This document shows, in pieces, positions 1 to 11,814 of a stretch of DNA of 64,000 bases. Position 1 is the stretch's first letter. Each line of letters starts with the position of its first letter. Below the pieces are notes generated by a model. That model was not told where the DNA came from and did no database searches. It saw only the letters and a list, made by a program, of their open reading frames with translations. This DNA is from Effrenium voratum (Eukaryota > Sar > Dinophyceae > Suessiales > Symbiodiniaceae). Made by a program: the position numbers and the translations under genes. Where the stretch lies: assembly GCA_963377175.1 (NCBI GenBank), contig CAUJNA010003297.1:338691-402690 (forward strand), given 5' to 3'.

Positions 1-875
1 ATTTAATTTAACTATGTTTGCAACTCCACCGTTTTTTTTTTTCTTTTTCGCGGAGGTGCTATACGCAAATGGCTGCAAAAGGCACACACTCCTTACAAGC
101 ACCTTTTGATCAACTCCAGGAAGTTAGATGTCTGTGCCCATGAAAACTATACTTCGAACATGTTTGCAGCAACTTTGAACATGTTTGCGCCCAAAGACAA
201 CAACTGTGTGGCAAGGACCTAAGTGGTCAAACAGCAGAAGACCCTGGAATCCTGCCCGCGAACAATCAACTTTTCAGGAACATTCATCAATACGGGCGGA
301 CGGGTTACAGTGAAGATGCGCATGCTAAGGCAGCGTCCGCCTTGTACTTTTGTGTGTGTGTGTGCGCGTGACAAATTACGTGATAATGCTAAGGAAAACA
401 ACCCGGTTCATCAAAGTGACACACCCAAAGAACTTTTAAAATGAGACAAACATGAAACCTGACCCAAGCGTACTTTTGAATGCACTCAGAACTATGTGCC
501 TTAAACACTATCTGCAGTCCCTTGGCCTGCAAAGAAAGCTCCGATGGCCAGAAGTCCAATTCCTTCAAGTGAAAACAACTTGTATATGCTGATGAGCAGG
601 ATTTTCAGCACGATCAAAACCTGATATTAAAATGGCGTACCCAGAACCACGTAAAGAATTAAGAAGATGGCCGCACCTATTTATCGTTGGGAATGTCCTT
701 CCTGACCTTCATCTACCTATGCTTTGACTGTGGCTCAGCTGTATTTGCTTTCGTTGAGTTCCCCCTGAATAACACAACAAACATATGCACCATCACACGC
801 GGATATGATGCAGCTGTCTTCAGGAGGGGTCTTAAACTTGAAAAGGTACAATTCAATCCTTTGGAAGCACCAGGC

Positions 876-3629
876 CTCTTCACTTCGAAAGGGTTGATCA
901 AGATGATGACCAGCACGAACACGACGAAGCACCCGGCAATTGCGCCGATGCGCCACATCCGCACGTGCTCCCAGTTCACAGGCTCGGATTTGGGCGCCTG
1001 ACAAGAATTACCCCGATCCTGATCAGTGTGGTTGCTACAGCAATAGCATGGACGGGTAGCCGGGCTAACCCTATATTCTAATTGAACTAGACTGCTCATT
1101 TTGACCATGGCCTGTTGTTTTGAACCACGAAACTTTCGGTGCCCTCTGGTCGTCGCAGTTTGTAAGGCATGTAGTTGACGTCACCCGTGTTTGAGAATCC
1201 CCCTCGGGGCTACCTCCGCTAGATTGATGAAACTTGGAAAGATAATTGTTGGTCAAAATCCCCCGCCTTCTGCCTCTTTCCCACACGCTGCATCACCTCC
1301 GACAGAACGTGAGCGGCCAACTGGTCGCCTCCACAAGCTGGGGATGTGGGACCCCAAATGAAAACAGGCCCGGCCCTGGCTCTGCATGCCACGGGCAAAA
1401 TGCACGACTCTGACACGAGCATTGTACCGCGGAATGTGACAGTGCAACGGCGTGGATATTTCTGTCTGACACAAGACAACATGCAGAGTCTTCGGATGTC
1501 CTCATGCCAAAGCCCATGTCTGACCTGCAAACCCCTAAGATGGTCGACACTCTCTTCCTGCCAGCCAGAATCTTGCTTTCATGTGTTGAATGGAACGAAT
1601 GTAACCCTTCCATCATGCAATGTAAGCCGCTTCCAAAATTACTGTTATTGGTCTTTGAGGGCTTTTGGTCATGAATGTAGTTTTTAGTCTCTTCCTGCAG
1701 TCTTCCTGTATGCAGTCTTCCAATAGCTTGTTAGCAGTCTTGTAGGCTTCTTGTAGTGTTCCCGTAGTCTTGCAGACTTCCCGTAGTCTTCGGGTATTTC
1801 TGCAGCCTTCCCGCAATCTTCCGGTTGCTCCTCATTGATAAGCGCAAGGCAGTGGGAAAGGCCAAGAGCAAGGGCGCCCCAGCGGCCAAACCCAAGGCAA
1901 AGGCGAAGGGCACCCGGAGGAAGAGTGTGGTGGAGTGGTGAAACCTACAACCTCGTCGAGCTCTGCTACAGCAGGTGGTGCAGGCAGTCTGGCGCTGTGG
2001 AAAATTTGGAGATGCAGCAGCCGGAGACGCAAGAACCCATAGAGAATTGCTCTTTCTCACGATTTCCATTCCCGTGCCACACGCGCACGCATGTTTCTCG
2101 TATGCGTTCATTATTTCTTAGTCTTGCATTTGCCAGAGCTACCTGCCAATCAGCGTCTGTAAAATGGAAGTTCCGTCCGAACTTCCTTTGATGAACAGTT
2201 TTAGCAGTAGCTCGCTTGGTGACCAACCAACAACAGGCCTCAGTTCAGGGGTCTGTGGTTTGAGATCGACACGGAGACAGCCTCTATCAGTCAGAGGTCA
2301 AAACGCTCTGTCACAAAATGATTCACGCCACGCTGTTTGGGGATGTGGAGAGGCATCCAATCTCAGCTCTATTCACCGGCAGTCCGTGTAAACAATTTGC
2401 GTCTGCTTGTCTACATCAAGCAAACATCACGCGGCAGGGTACTCCTGGCCTCTGATTTCAAGGCGCCCCTTGCGCATCGCAGTAAACGCATCCAGCGTGC
2501 CCTTGCCCATGGCCACAAGATCCTCGTCCAACATACCTCAAGAGCGCTGCATACTGGCTGCATCACACAGATTGTTGCACGACGCCTACAGCGCGCTGTT
2601 TGCAAGCTTGACGACCCTCCTCTCGTGGGAACAGTCAAGTGTCAGTGTGTGAGAATGGTGCGTTTGTTGTTCTGTTGGGCGCCCGCCACTTGCAAATATG
2701 GGTGATGAGCAACCATTCGCAGTCTTTTCTTCATCATAAACCTTGAGAAGAAGTTGGCCCGCTGCAGCGTTCATCACTAAAACCATCATTGGGTGTTGTC
2801 AACTTGAACGGTTTTCAGCGCCAAAACAACATTGCATGCTCTCGAGCACACATGGATATAAACATACAGTATGTCTGTTACTTTATGGTAGCCTGCCTGC
2901 AATTGCAAACTTGCAGGCAAGAGTCTTGCACACTGCACACACACACAATCAATAAAATGAAGCTTATCAAGAATGTGCTGAACTAAAGGAGCCCGCTCTC
3001 TCCAAGCGAACGCGTTGGCGAACAGAAGCGGGCCGAAAACGTGGAGCTGTGCGTGAGTTCGGCTTGTCAGCACGTGCGCAAACTACCTCCGTCGCGAAAG
3101 CTGAATTGAGAGAGAGAGAGAGAGGGCGGGAAGAATAAGTTTCAAACCAGTTGCCCCTTGTATTGATTTGAAACTTCCACCCCACGGCTATGCCGGATTT
3201 TACTGGCGTAATTCGGTGTAAAAAAAAAAAATCGCCGGATTACCAGCCCGAACTACCTTTGCCACGACATCTATTAAGCCCGACGAGGCGCGTGCCTGCT
3301 CCGGAGTAGTTGCGAATCCAGAATCTCAACACGCTATATCGATACTGCTGGACTACGCTGCTAAACAATGAAAACTATACAACATCTAGAAGATTTGTGA
3401 GGCAACACTCAAGATCACTCAAACCCCTCATCTTGCTGCGGTTCTCAGCAGTGATAGAGGTTATTCGCTCATCCCCTGCTGGGAACGAGCAAGTTATGGG
3501 CACCTTGGGTTTATCGACTTCGACAAGCGGGAACTCCATCGCCGGGCCGCTGAAGGTACAGTCCGCCGTGGCATCGTGGCCAGGCCGCAGGGACCCCGAG
3601 CCATGCTTCAGGTCCAAGACAAAAAGGCC
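876..3629 (-). CDS. SCP2 sterol-carrier domain protein with C-terminal transmembrane helix
   Basis: SCP2 domains bind sterols, acyl-CoA and other lipids in a hydrophobic tunnel. Exons: 3629-3548 (GLFVLDLKHGSGSLRPG, the ldlk.GsGsv strand of the fold), 2536-2450 (MLDEDLVAMGKGTLDAFTAM then RKGRLEIR), 1328-1267 (DQLAAHVLSEVMQRVGKRQK), 997-876. Phases 1/2, 1/2 and 0/0 agree, reconstructing the classic order of acidic segment, Gkl...Afm, GklkikGD. The last exon adds NWEHVRMWRIGAIAG and a run of about 18 hydrophobic residues ending near NPFEVKRPG: a single transmembrane anchor after the domain. Donors of the three internal introns are all GC, acceptors AG|G. The first exon could start upstream of 3629 (LLGHADGQ). 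A probable N-terminal exon lies at about 5.0 kb. The 3' end is uncertain: read-through would stop near 713. Confidence 0.87.
1821..1942 (+). CDS. Lysine-rich basic tail, plus-strand terminal exon
   Basis: Plus-strand frame ending in TGA that reads LLLIDKRKAVGKAKSKG then APAAKPKAKAKGTRRKSVVEW. AAG dominates the lysine codons, as in expressed dinoflagellate genes, and the composition resembles C-terminal tails of histone-H1-like or other basic nucleic-acid-binding proteins. It lies inside the intron between SCP2 exons 2450 and 1328, antisense to that gene. No upstream exon was recognised: the preceding 130 bp is a degenerate GTAGTCTTCC repeat. The minus-strand reading of the same DNA is a hydrophobic shadow. 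Could be a fragment of a retrocopy. Confidence 0.35.
2991..3120 (+). CDS. Possible arginine-rich exon
   Basis: After CTAAAG|GAG the plus frame reads EPALSKRTRWRTEAGRKRG and AVREFGLSARAQTTSVAKAE before running into a short (GAGA)n tract. Codon third positions are G/C rich over the first 100 bases. No family is recognised, and a gene on this strand would again be antisense to the SCP2 intron. Weak call. Confidence 0.22.
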
Positions 3630-4199
3630 CTGGCCGTCAGCGTGTCCGAGCAATCTCGCGTGCTCCGAATGTCTTTTGCAGCTTGACTGATCCCTGCCCT
3701 GCCTGGTGTCCGCAGTCGCGGAGATGGAACTGGTAGACATAACCTGCTGGAGAAGTGTGCAGCTTGGAGCCTTTGGGTTTGCCGAATCTGTTGCAAATAT
3801 ACAACATTACAAACAGCTGGAGCCACCGACTAATTACCTAAAGGGGATTCAATCAATTACGATACCTGAGTCACCGGGTGGTGACAGTGCCGCAACCCGG
3901 CAAGGGGGTTTGCAGAAACGATGCCGTGTCTTGACTTTTGTTTGTGATCCGTGGATGCGACATGGAACGCTCACGAACGATGGAGCAGCAGCGGACATTG
4001 CCATGAGGCTCAATCTTGCTTCACACCTGTTGTCTCACATTCAACAATAACAAACTTGAGAAATGCCGCATTTCTGACAAACGGGGGGGGGTGTTCTGAA
4101 ATCGTTTGTTTCGAAACAGCCATTCTTCGCGAAACAAACTGCGAGTCTTTCACCGATTCATCGCCATACAATTGAAGTTGCTAGAGCCAGTAAGTTGCA

Positions 4200-4330
4200 A
4201 TATTAAAGCAAGTGTAGTACACGAAATGCACTTCTGCAGCTTCGGCTGGAAAGTCGCAATGTTAAGTACAAGTGAAGTATGCAAAATGCACTTCCGCAAC
4301 TCCAGCTGGAAAGCCGCAACTTTTGCCACC
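4200..4330. repeat. About 63-bp tandem repeat (copy set 1)
   Basis: Two units sharing ATGCACTTCYGCARCTYCRG then CTGGAAAGYCGCAA. Related in reverse complement to the three-unit array at 15.3 kb (shared core GGCTnGAAAGTCGCAA). Confidence 0.7.
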
Positions 4331-4965
4331 GACTTAGAGCACACATGCACACACATTTGGAGCACTAGACAGCTAAGCAGGGTATCAAACTGTAGCCTCA
4401 CCGGGCCTCATCACCTAAAGGAGCAAACCGCAAAAGCAGCAAAGAACCCGAATCATCTATGGAAGGAAGGCTCATCAGAAAAATGCTCTGCATGCTTTCA
4501 CATGGAACAAACTTACAGAATGACCGTTACGCAAAACTTCCGCGATGCGAGCCTGCCCATGCCAATGAGAGTACATTATATAAGTGGTCCGAGGAGTTTG
4601 TCGCCGTGACTGAGATGAAAAATGGCAACGGTGGGGCGGAAACTGCGCAGGCTTGTGTTTTGCGCAGGCGCATTGGTTTGCCGGGCCGATTGTTTCTGCC
4701 TGAAACTGCCTAAAACTACTCCGTCAAAAAAGGGCTTTCTCATTGTTGCCCCAGCCTGTCTCGTTGGTTGATTGCCGTTTCGGGTGTTGTAGTTGCGTTT
4801 TGGGCAGGCGTAGCGGCGCAATCGCTTGTTGGCGCCTGCTCCGCGTAGCAATGGGCGCAAGGCGCCAATTAAAAACTGCGTCTTGCCCCCAGTGCACTGA
4901 TGTCCACCAACACCGTCCACCCCTTCTCTGGCCTGATTGGCGCACAAAGGACTCCCCTGAACTTT

Positions 4966-5041
4966 CCAGAGCTTGGGAAATCTGCTCCAGCAGCGCCCGG
5001 CAAAGCAAGCCCTCGCCCAGCGCCATGGCGTCATAGGCAGC
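4966..5041 (-). CDS. Probable N-terminal exon of the SCP2 gene
   Basis: Minus-strand segment reading AYDAMALGEGLLCRALLEQ then ISQALES, with strong third-position G/C bias. It starts after an AG in GCGCAG. SCP2 domains begin with a helix of the form F/L-L-E-x-I-S-x-x-L, which this matches, and it lies upstream of the SCP2 strand exon at 3.6 kb on the same strand. At least one exon of about 10-20 residues may be missing between the two. The donor is not fixed; a GC within CAAGCTCTGG would keep phase 0. Confidence 0.5.
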
Positions 5042-5337
5042 TGCGCAACTTGCGTGCCTTTACTTTGAATCCTTGCTGGAGGAATAGGGAGAGAAAAAGA
5101 AGCCTGATACCCCGAGCCATAGGTTGCGCGAAGATAAATTTACTAGAGGGTAAAGCCAGAAGAAAGAGCATGCTGAACATCAAGCCCTAGATCCACTTTT
5201 TGGGTGACTATCTTGAGCCACTGGCTTGCAGACTGCTGGCTGGGATACGCAACGTATCTCGAAACGAACAAGCCAGATGCGCTGACGCCACGTTCATGGC
5301 AAGTCTGCGTGACGTGCTTGGAAATCGGCTAGCGTAG

Positions 5338-5389
5338 ATGCGGCCAGCCGTGCGCAGCCTCAACGACGCTCGGCGGCGCTCTGCGGCCC
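5338..5389 (+). CDS. Possible initiator exon with GTGAGC donor
   Basis: ATG at 5338 opens MRPAVRSLNDARRRSAAR with near-complete third-position G/C bias, ending at GCCCG|GTGAGCG, a good GT donor. It precedes the long open frame that begins at 5395 but cannot be contiguous with it because of the TGA at 5392. Basic, Arg/Ala/Ser-rich, compatible with an organelle presequence. Weak because it is short and no downstream exon was joined. Confidence 0.22.
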
Positions 5390-5394
5390 GGTGA

Positions 5395-6123
5395 GCGCTT
5401 TCGGAGACCGAGCTGCGCAGAAACGCGTGCTGCTCAGCTTTGGCAGCTCAGCCTACTATAGTCGCTGCCTCCTTCCACTGCAAGGACAACGCAACAGCCA
5501 GCGGCGGTTGTTCTGCGGCAGCTCAGGGGAGCATAGTTTCTCACATGTCGCGCAGCGCCGAACAATACACGGGTGCATCTAATGATGGCGAGGCAGCGTG
5601 CAAAGCAATGCTGGCAAGTCAGCCGCAGCTCTGCTTGGCTCAGGAATGGTCAGCGGGAGTATCGCAATTTCCATATTTGGTTTCATATCCCTGTACCTTG
5701 CTTCTATGTCACGGTAGAGGGGCAGGCTCTTTCACAAATTCGAATAATAGAGACCCCAAATGTCAAATACAACATCTACTTGACAAGGCGAACTCCATGC
5801 TCATGCGAAGAAACCTTTGGCATCAACAAGAAACACTCCAACATAAGATGCGAATCAAGGGTACATTCAAGGATTGCTGCGACGAGTATGGATCGCAGGC
5901 AAGGGCCGCAGCTATACATGGGTCGAAGGCTGCAGGCGTGAACCAAATGGAACATGCGTGGATCCGGCCCTTTGATCCATACACTCGGCGGCGAAAGTCA
6001 GTGCACGACAGCTTCCACAAGCAAACCTGCATGAGACGCAAGCGCATTCACGAAGTCAGAGAAGTCAGTGCAAAACTTGCCAAATCCCACTGTGACGCAG
6101 TATGTCAAGATGCCCGTTTGTAA
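5395..6123 (+). CDS. Long unexplained open frame, hypothetical
   Basis: The plus frame is open for about 242 codons, to TAA at 6121. It is the longest open frame outside simple repeats. No ATG lies near the 5' end: the first in-frame codons follow a TGA, so it would need to be an exon or use an internal ATG. The first 55 codons have strong third-position G/C bias (SETELRRNACC, AASFHCKDNATASGG); the last third is basic and hydrophilic (AWIRPFDPYTRRRKSVHDSF). The stop lies inside a 68-bp tandem duplication. No family recognised; chance is not excluded. Confidence 0.25.
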   Translation, partial: ALSETELRRNACCSALAAQPTIVAASFHCKDNATASGGCSAAAQGSIVSHMSRSAEQYTGASNDGEAACKAMLASQPQLCLAQEWSAGVSQFPYLVSYPCTLLLCHGRGAGSFTNSNNRDPKCQIQHLLDKANSMLMRRNLWHQQETLQHKMRIKGTFKDCCDEYGSQARAAAIHGSKAAGVNQMEHAWIRPFDPYTRRRKSVHDSFHKQTCMRRKRIHEVREVSAKLAKSHCDAVCQDARL

Positions 6124-6285
6124 GCACTAATTTGGACGCGGCATGTGTAAATCCCACTGTGGCGCAGTATGTCAAGATGTCCGTTTTTACGCACTAATTT
6201 GGACGTACGGCGTGTAAATCCCACTGTGACGAGGTCTAAACGAGGTCTGAACGAGGTCTAAACGAGGCCCGAACGAGGTCCAGAG
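6083..6285. repeat. 68-bp tandem duplication plus 11-mer repeat
   Basis: The segment starting AAATCCCACTGTGACGCAG recurs after about 68 bases with few changes and starts a third time, then passes into four to five copies of ACGAGGTCTAA/ACGAGGTCTGA. Confidence 0.8.
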
Positions 6286-6587
6286 ACTGGGGGGACACAA
6301 TCCTTACTCACAAAGTTGAACAAGGAGAACCCAACTCTCGTTTGTTTAGCTGACTTGGCGCTCTCAGTCTCTTGGCCAGAGGCAGCGTGCCATTGCGTGT
6401 GACGGGAACGGCCCTTAACATTCAACAGCGCCTTCTAGAGTTGGGTGTAACGCCGCGCTCAAAACCGGCACTCTCCAAAAACACTGCCTCCAGTCCGCTT
6501 GCAAAGTTCGCTCAAACCTCAATGGTATGACAAGATGTCTGCTCACACAAAATCTTGCAGCATGGAATTCAACTTCAACAGTAACCA

Positions 6588-6610
6588 AATATATATATAT
6601 ATATATATGT
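6588..6610. repeat. (AT)n microsatellite
   Basis: Uninterrupted AT dinucleotides in the 3' flank of the EXS gene. Confidence 0.9.
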
Positions 6611-6822
6611 AACCCCCCAGCAGGACGCAAGCCGCACCGTCCTCCTGAATCAGCACCCTGCATGGCACACGAAGTTGGACGCAAACGCGCTGATTTTCAC
6701 CGGAGAGTGTACCTGATATTTTGAGCTGCCAACTTATGATCGGCCAAGCCCGCCTCTCGGTCCTTTTATGCGCACTGCTCACACATGACCTGCCACATCA
6801 AAGGTTGGCGCTGGTCAGCCTT

Positions 6823-9800
6823 TTAAACGATCAGGTCTCGTGAGATTCGCCCTCTCTGATCGGCACGTTGGCCAACCTTCATTGGTACCCACAGCAGCGC
6901 TCGATATCCGCTAGCATTGGCCACCTGCTCGTACTCAATGCGGAGAATGGCCCAAAAGGTTCGTCGAAAGATTTCGGCCACCGTCATGAACATGTGGAGG
7001 ACCTCTCGAACAACCTGGCATCATGTTGGCAGCACAGGGATTGAATCGAACAAAATGAACTAGCACCAGTCGACTTGTTAAACAATGCCAATGCTGCTCC
7101 ATGCATCTAGAACAGTGATCACTTGCAAAATGTTGCTGTCGTGGCCAGCAACCACATCTGTCCCGAGGAGCGTGATGGGCATAAGCGTTATAACCCAGGT
7201 GAGGCGCAAGGTAACGTCCCCCAGCACCGCAATGCCTCGGCTGCTTCAGAATGGAGCCATACTATGCCGTCTCCACAACATCACACATCATGCTCGTCTT
7301 TTGGTTCAAATCATCATATAATCTTTGCCAACAGTCAATAGTAAACACATGAAGCAACCCGCCCCTGATCCGGTAAATATGCCAGCTCGTGGAATCGGAA
7401 CAAGCTGCACGCTTGCCTTGTCAAACCAATCTGACAGTATGACTCGTCCCTTTTATTTACAAATAATTTGCTGGACACTACAGCGAGCTAAACGTCAAAG
7501 AGCTAAACAGGAGCAGCAGGTTGGATACTGTTCTTGACCCCGGACAGGCAAAAAACAAGAACTCTGCGGCAGGCTTCCAAGGTCAGACCGTTTGAGCAAT
7601 GAGCCAGCATCATAGCAGCAAAGATGTCAAAGTGATTGAAGACAACATGATATCTGGCAGTTACTTCTCCGATTTCAATGAGTTGGCCATCATTGGATTG
7701 TAGCAAGCATGCAGAAGTAGTGGCATGCGCACCCTTAGCTTGAAAGCCCCAAGAACGTGTTCTGTGGTCTTTCAAGAGCGGTTGACAGTAGGCCAGGTAG
7801 GCCAGCTCAAGACAACAAACCACGGGCTGAATTCAAGGCAAGCTGAACCAGCTGACAGCTTTTCTGAAGGCTTGGATTCAGGCGCCTTCCCTACCAAGAG
7901 AACGCCGCAAATGGGGCGAACGCCTTGCCTTGTCCAAGACATCTCCGCAGATCAAAGTGAACAACCCTCCCCTCTGGCTTTGTGGTTCGTACAGAATGCT
8001 GCCCAATCAACTTTCCTAAATCCTTCCTTGCCAGGGCACAGTAGGTCCTGGGAGCAAAGTGCCGGTGATAGTTCTTGGATGGAGAGGCGTGTGTAGAGCG
8101 CCCCAGGTAGGTGGTCCCGGGAGACGGGGGCTCCTGAAGGTCGCACTCGCTGGGGCTAAGCCGCAGCTGCGAACCACTGCGAGCCGCACGCCCAAAGAGG
8201 CTCAGCTCCTAGCGAGCGAAACATGGTTCATCTTTGGTTTCCACCGGCTACCTGCTTTGTTAGCTCGCTGGATGGTAGCCACAGTTACAACCCACCGACC
8301 ATGGTTGCAAGTGCCCTAAGCGGCTTATAACCACTCAACTTAGCTCGGCCAGCGGTAGGGGCAACAGAAACCGCAAAAGGAGCAGCAAAGGCAATAAATA
8401 CACCATGCCAGGCCACTGGAGCTACAATGAGAATCAAAACCTCATGGACCATGGAACTGCAACAAATCCAAACAAGACAGCCTCGGCCGGTGCAGAACAC
8501 AACTCATCCAACTCCCCGGCAAGAAACAAGACGACTTCCAAACACGGCTGACCCCACCGGTATGGCCGAAAAAGAAAAAACGGGCGACGGATCTGGCCCG
8601 GTTATGGCTATCGAACCATTAAAACAACCCAAAACTTGAGTGGAACTTTGTCGCTGTTGCAAGTCAAACGCTGTAAGAGAGCTGCACTCAATCCTAAGAA
8701 CGCAATTTGTCCACGTTCAGCTGGGGAGAGTGCCATCTTCAAGGAGAATCTTTAGCAGTACCATTTCGATTCACATCCCATCAACACTTGTGCAGCAGGA
8801 GCAAACATATAGGGAGCAGCAACACCTGCAGCCAGACTGTCAGACTGCCAAACTGCGCAAAGTAATTATCTGAATGACTCATCTTAATCTGTGTTTCAAA
8901 CATTGCACACCCCACCAAACAAATCTCCATGAGTCGCCCGGTTTCAAGCGAATGCACAGGGTGTCAAAGGTCAGAAAGTTCTGCAGTTCCTGTCCTGACA
9001 GCCGAGGCCCCAGTCCATGCGGACATCCCACCAGGCTGCGTAGAACGTAGCAAATGCCGACACCACAATCACCACCCAGGTGGGGTAAGCTAAGCGGCTC
9101 ACAGCGACCACCAGCAAGCTCGCGGCATACTTGCCCATGTTTAGCAAGTGGCGTCTTTGGCCTCGCACCGCAAACTAAAAGAAATGCATGTTGTTGGGGG
9201 AAACAAACGTTCACAAGCTTCAGCCGGCAGACATTCATTTCTTTCAGCTGAATGCAACTTCCGTAATTCAGGATTGGCAGTGATTTCCAAGCAGCGGTTT
9301 TTCAGCTGTGACGCTGTGATATACACAATATGCAACTATTGCATGTAAAGCATACTTCTTGCACACACACACACACTGGAGATGAAACAGGACAGATTTC
9401 GCTGCACCGGCAAGCCAGACAAGCGTTTTTACAATAGGGCGCTGAACAACGCACTTGAGCGGCCAAGGCGCGAGTATCATAGTATCGCCTGGCACATTGG
9501 AGTAGGCGAAAGAACGAAGGCAAGCCCGCAATAATCGGCGACAACACCTGCACAGAGCTGTAATCGAAAATCAGTCTCAGCGGGTGGCATGAGCCTGTCT
9601 GTGTCAGCTTATGTGGCCTGTCCATTGCCTGCATGTTTATGTGCCTGCATGTTCGCCTGGGCAACAGTATGGCTTGCATCACCGTCTAAGTGTCTGAGTG
9701 TCTGCGTGGCCCGAGCAAGCCGGGCCATTGTTGAGGCTTGGCCACCAAGCCGCTATCGAATGGCACATCATGAATCACGTGTCACGCATGGTGGATGCCA

Positions 9801-11783
9801 ACAGGTGGTTGATCAGCTTGCCAGCAACGTGATCCCTGAACTGGCCCGAACCGGCTCGCTCGAGCAATGCTTGCCGGATACTTCCAGTTGTGCTGACCAG
9901 CATGTTGTAGGGAAAAATATGCTCAAACATGAACAAACGGGTCATCCACCAACACCCTGCCACCTTGGTCGAGCTTACAAAGGCGCCGCTGTTGCTGGGC
10001 GGGGCGCCATATGCTCCCAGGTGGGGCAGGTGTTGCTCTGCTTTAGGAACCGCTCAATGGAGTCCGGGGTCTGTGGGTGGTGCGAACCTCAGCTGATTGC
10101 CAGCTGAGACAGAGCCTGAGGTGTTTAGGGCTTGGAAGGTTTGGGTCTTCAGTTGAAAACAATGTAAGCCGCTTTCCAGTTGGCTGCCAGTCTTGAGGAA
10201 TGTTGATAGTGCTGCATTGGTCATGAATCCCCCACGAGCCAAAAAAGTAAATGAGGTAAACTCTAATGGGCACGAGTCATTGAGCAATGATGCACATGGC
10301 AGTGCTAAGTCCGAAGTAATTACCCTCAAAGGGGGAACGTTAAGCTCATTCTACGCCTCGTGATATCTGATGCAAACAGGCCTAATTCCACGAGGGCTGA
10401 GCCTGAACTCAGACTTCCTGTAGCACCTACCTTCCACCAGAGTGGAAACTCCCGCAGCCCCATTGGACAAAGTTGGGGGAAGCGGACCGCTGGGAAAAAT
10501 GATGCACGTGAACAACACAAAAGGTGCAAACCGCTCGGTTGCCTTTGGAGAGAAAACAATGAGATTTGACTGAGTCTGCGCTGATATTCTAGCCTTGTGA
10601 CTGGTTCGTTCGTAATGTCCAATATTTTCAATGATTAACACACCAATACCCCATTGATGCGCATACGCATATCTTTCAATATATTCACGACATCGTCATT
10701 GGAATAGTACCATGCCTTTTATATGGGTGTGGGTCACTATTCTGGTGTGGAACGTTCCGCGGTGGAACGAGTCAGTTACGTAAGGTTGGTTGTTCCGGAC
10801 CTCTGGGAAGACATGTGTGGAGTCCTCAAGCACAGTTCATTTAGTGTAAGATGGATAGATGGATGGATAAATTGATGGATGGGTAGATGGATGGATGAAG
10901 CGACCAGGGGCGCGCAGCCTTACCATACGGCACCTCCTTGAAGGCTTCTTGGGCCGCGTAAGAAGTGCAGCTACTTACATGGAGCATGTGTGCGCATGTG
11001 GGCTTGGTGGCAAATTGCTCCGCTGCGTCTGGAACACGTCTGGAACGGGTCTGGAACGGGGTCTGGAACGGTTACGCGAGTGGCTTGCACTTGGGAATGC
11101 TAGCAAGCAGCATGTAAACATGGTCGTTTCAACCATGTGACGACTGAGAGCGGTATCGAACCGTTACCGTATCGTATCGAACAAATAGCGGCGGGGTCGA
11201 CCCTAAACACATCTGACAACAGAACCGCTGCCCAATTCCATCCAAGTCCCAATGATTACAAGCCTGACCGTCTGAATCAATACTCTAAACTAGACACATA
11301 CATAAACAAGGTCTGGAACGGAAGGTCTGGAACATGTTTCTAGGCAAGGTCTGGAACGGAGGTCTGGAACGGAGGTCTGGATCGCATGTGGGTTCCGGAC
11401 CCTGTTCCGGACCTTATAAATTGACTCGCAGCCATATCAATATCCTTGATGCCGTGAGGCTATGTCACGGTTTTGTCCTGGAAAACCCGCTATGAATATA
11501 TCATGGAATCATGCAGGCTTGCAAGTGGGGGGCAAAACCATGTCATTGACAATGAGAACAGGAAACTTCGGTGAGCATTGCATTGTCCTCGATCACGGCA
11601 TGCCACCTGCTCTTGTGTCGGTACCAGTATGCCAGCTGAACACATGGCATGCCTAACTAGCTGCGAGTGTCAGTACCATAATGCTAGGAAGCGCAGTCAA
11701 ACCATCTTTCCAACATCCCGGCGACCCGGTGTTGGTGTGCATGTGAATTCTTGATCAAAATCAGTATGTTGATCAGGTACACA

Positions 11784-11814
<31 letters not shown>

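Noticed and set aside
7952..8319. Plus frame KVALAGAKPQLRTTASRTP as an exon
   Set aside because: The minus frame of the same bases (ELSLFGRAARSGSQLRLSP) has better bias and supplies the in-phase EXS exon leading into the next conserved segment.
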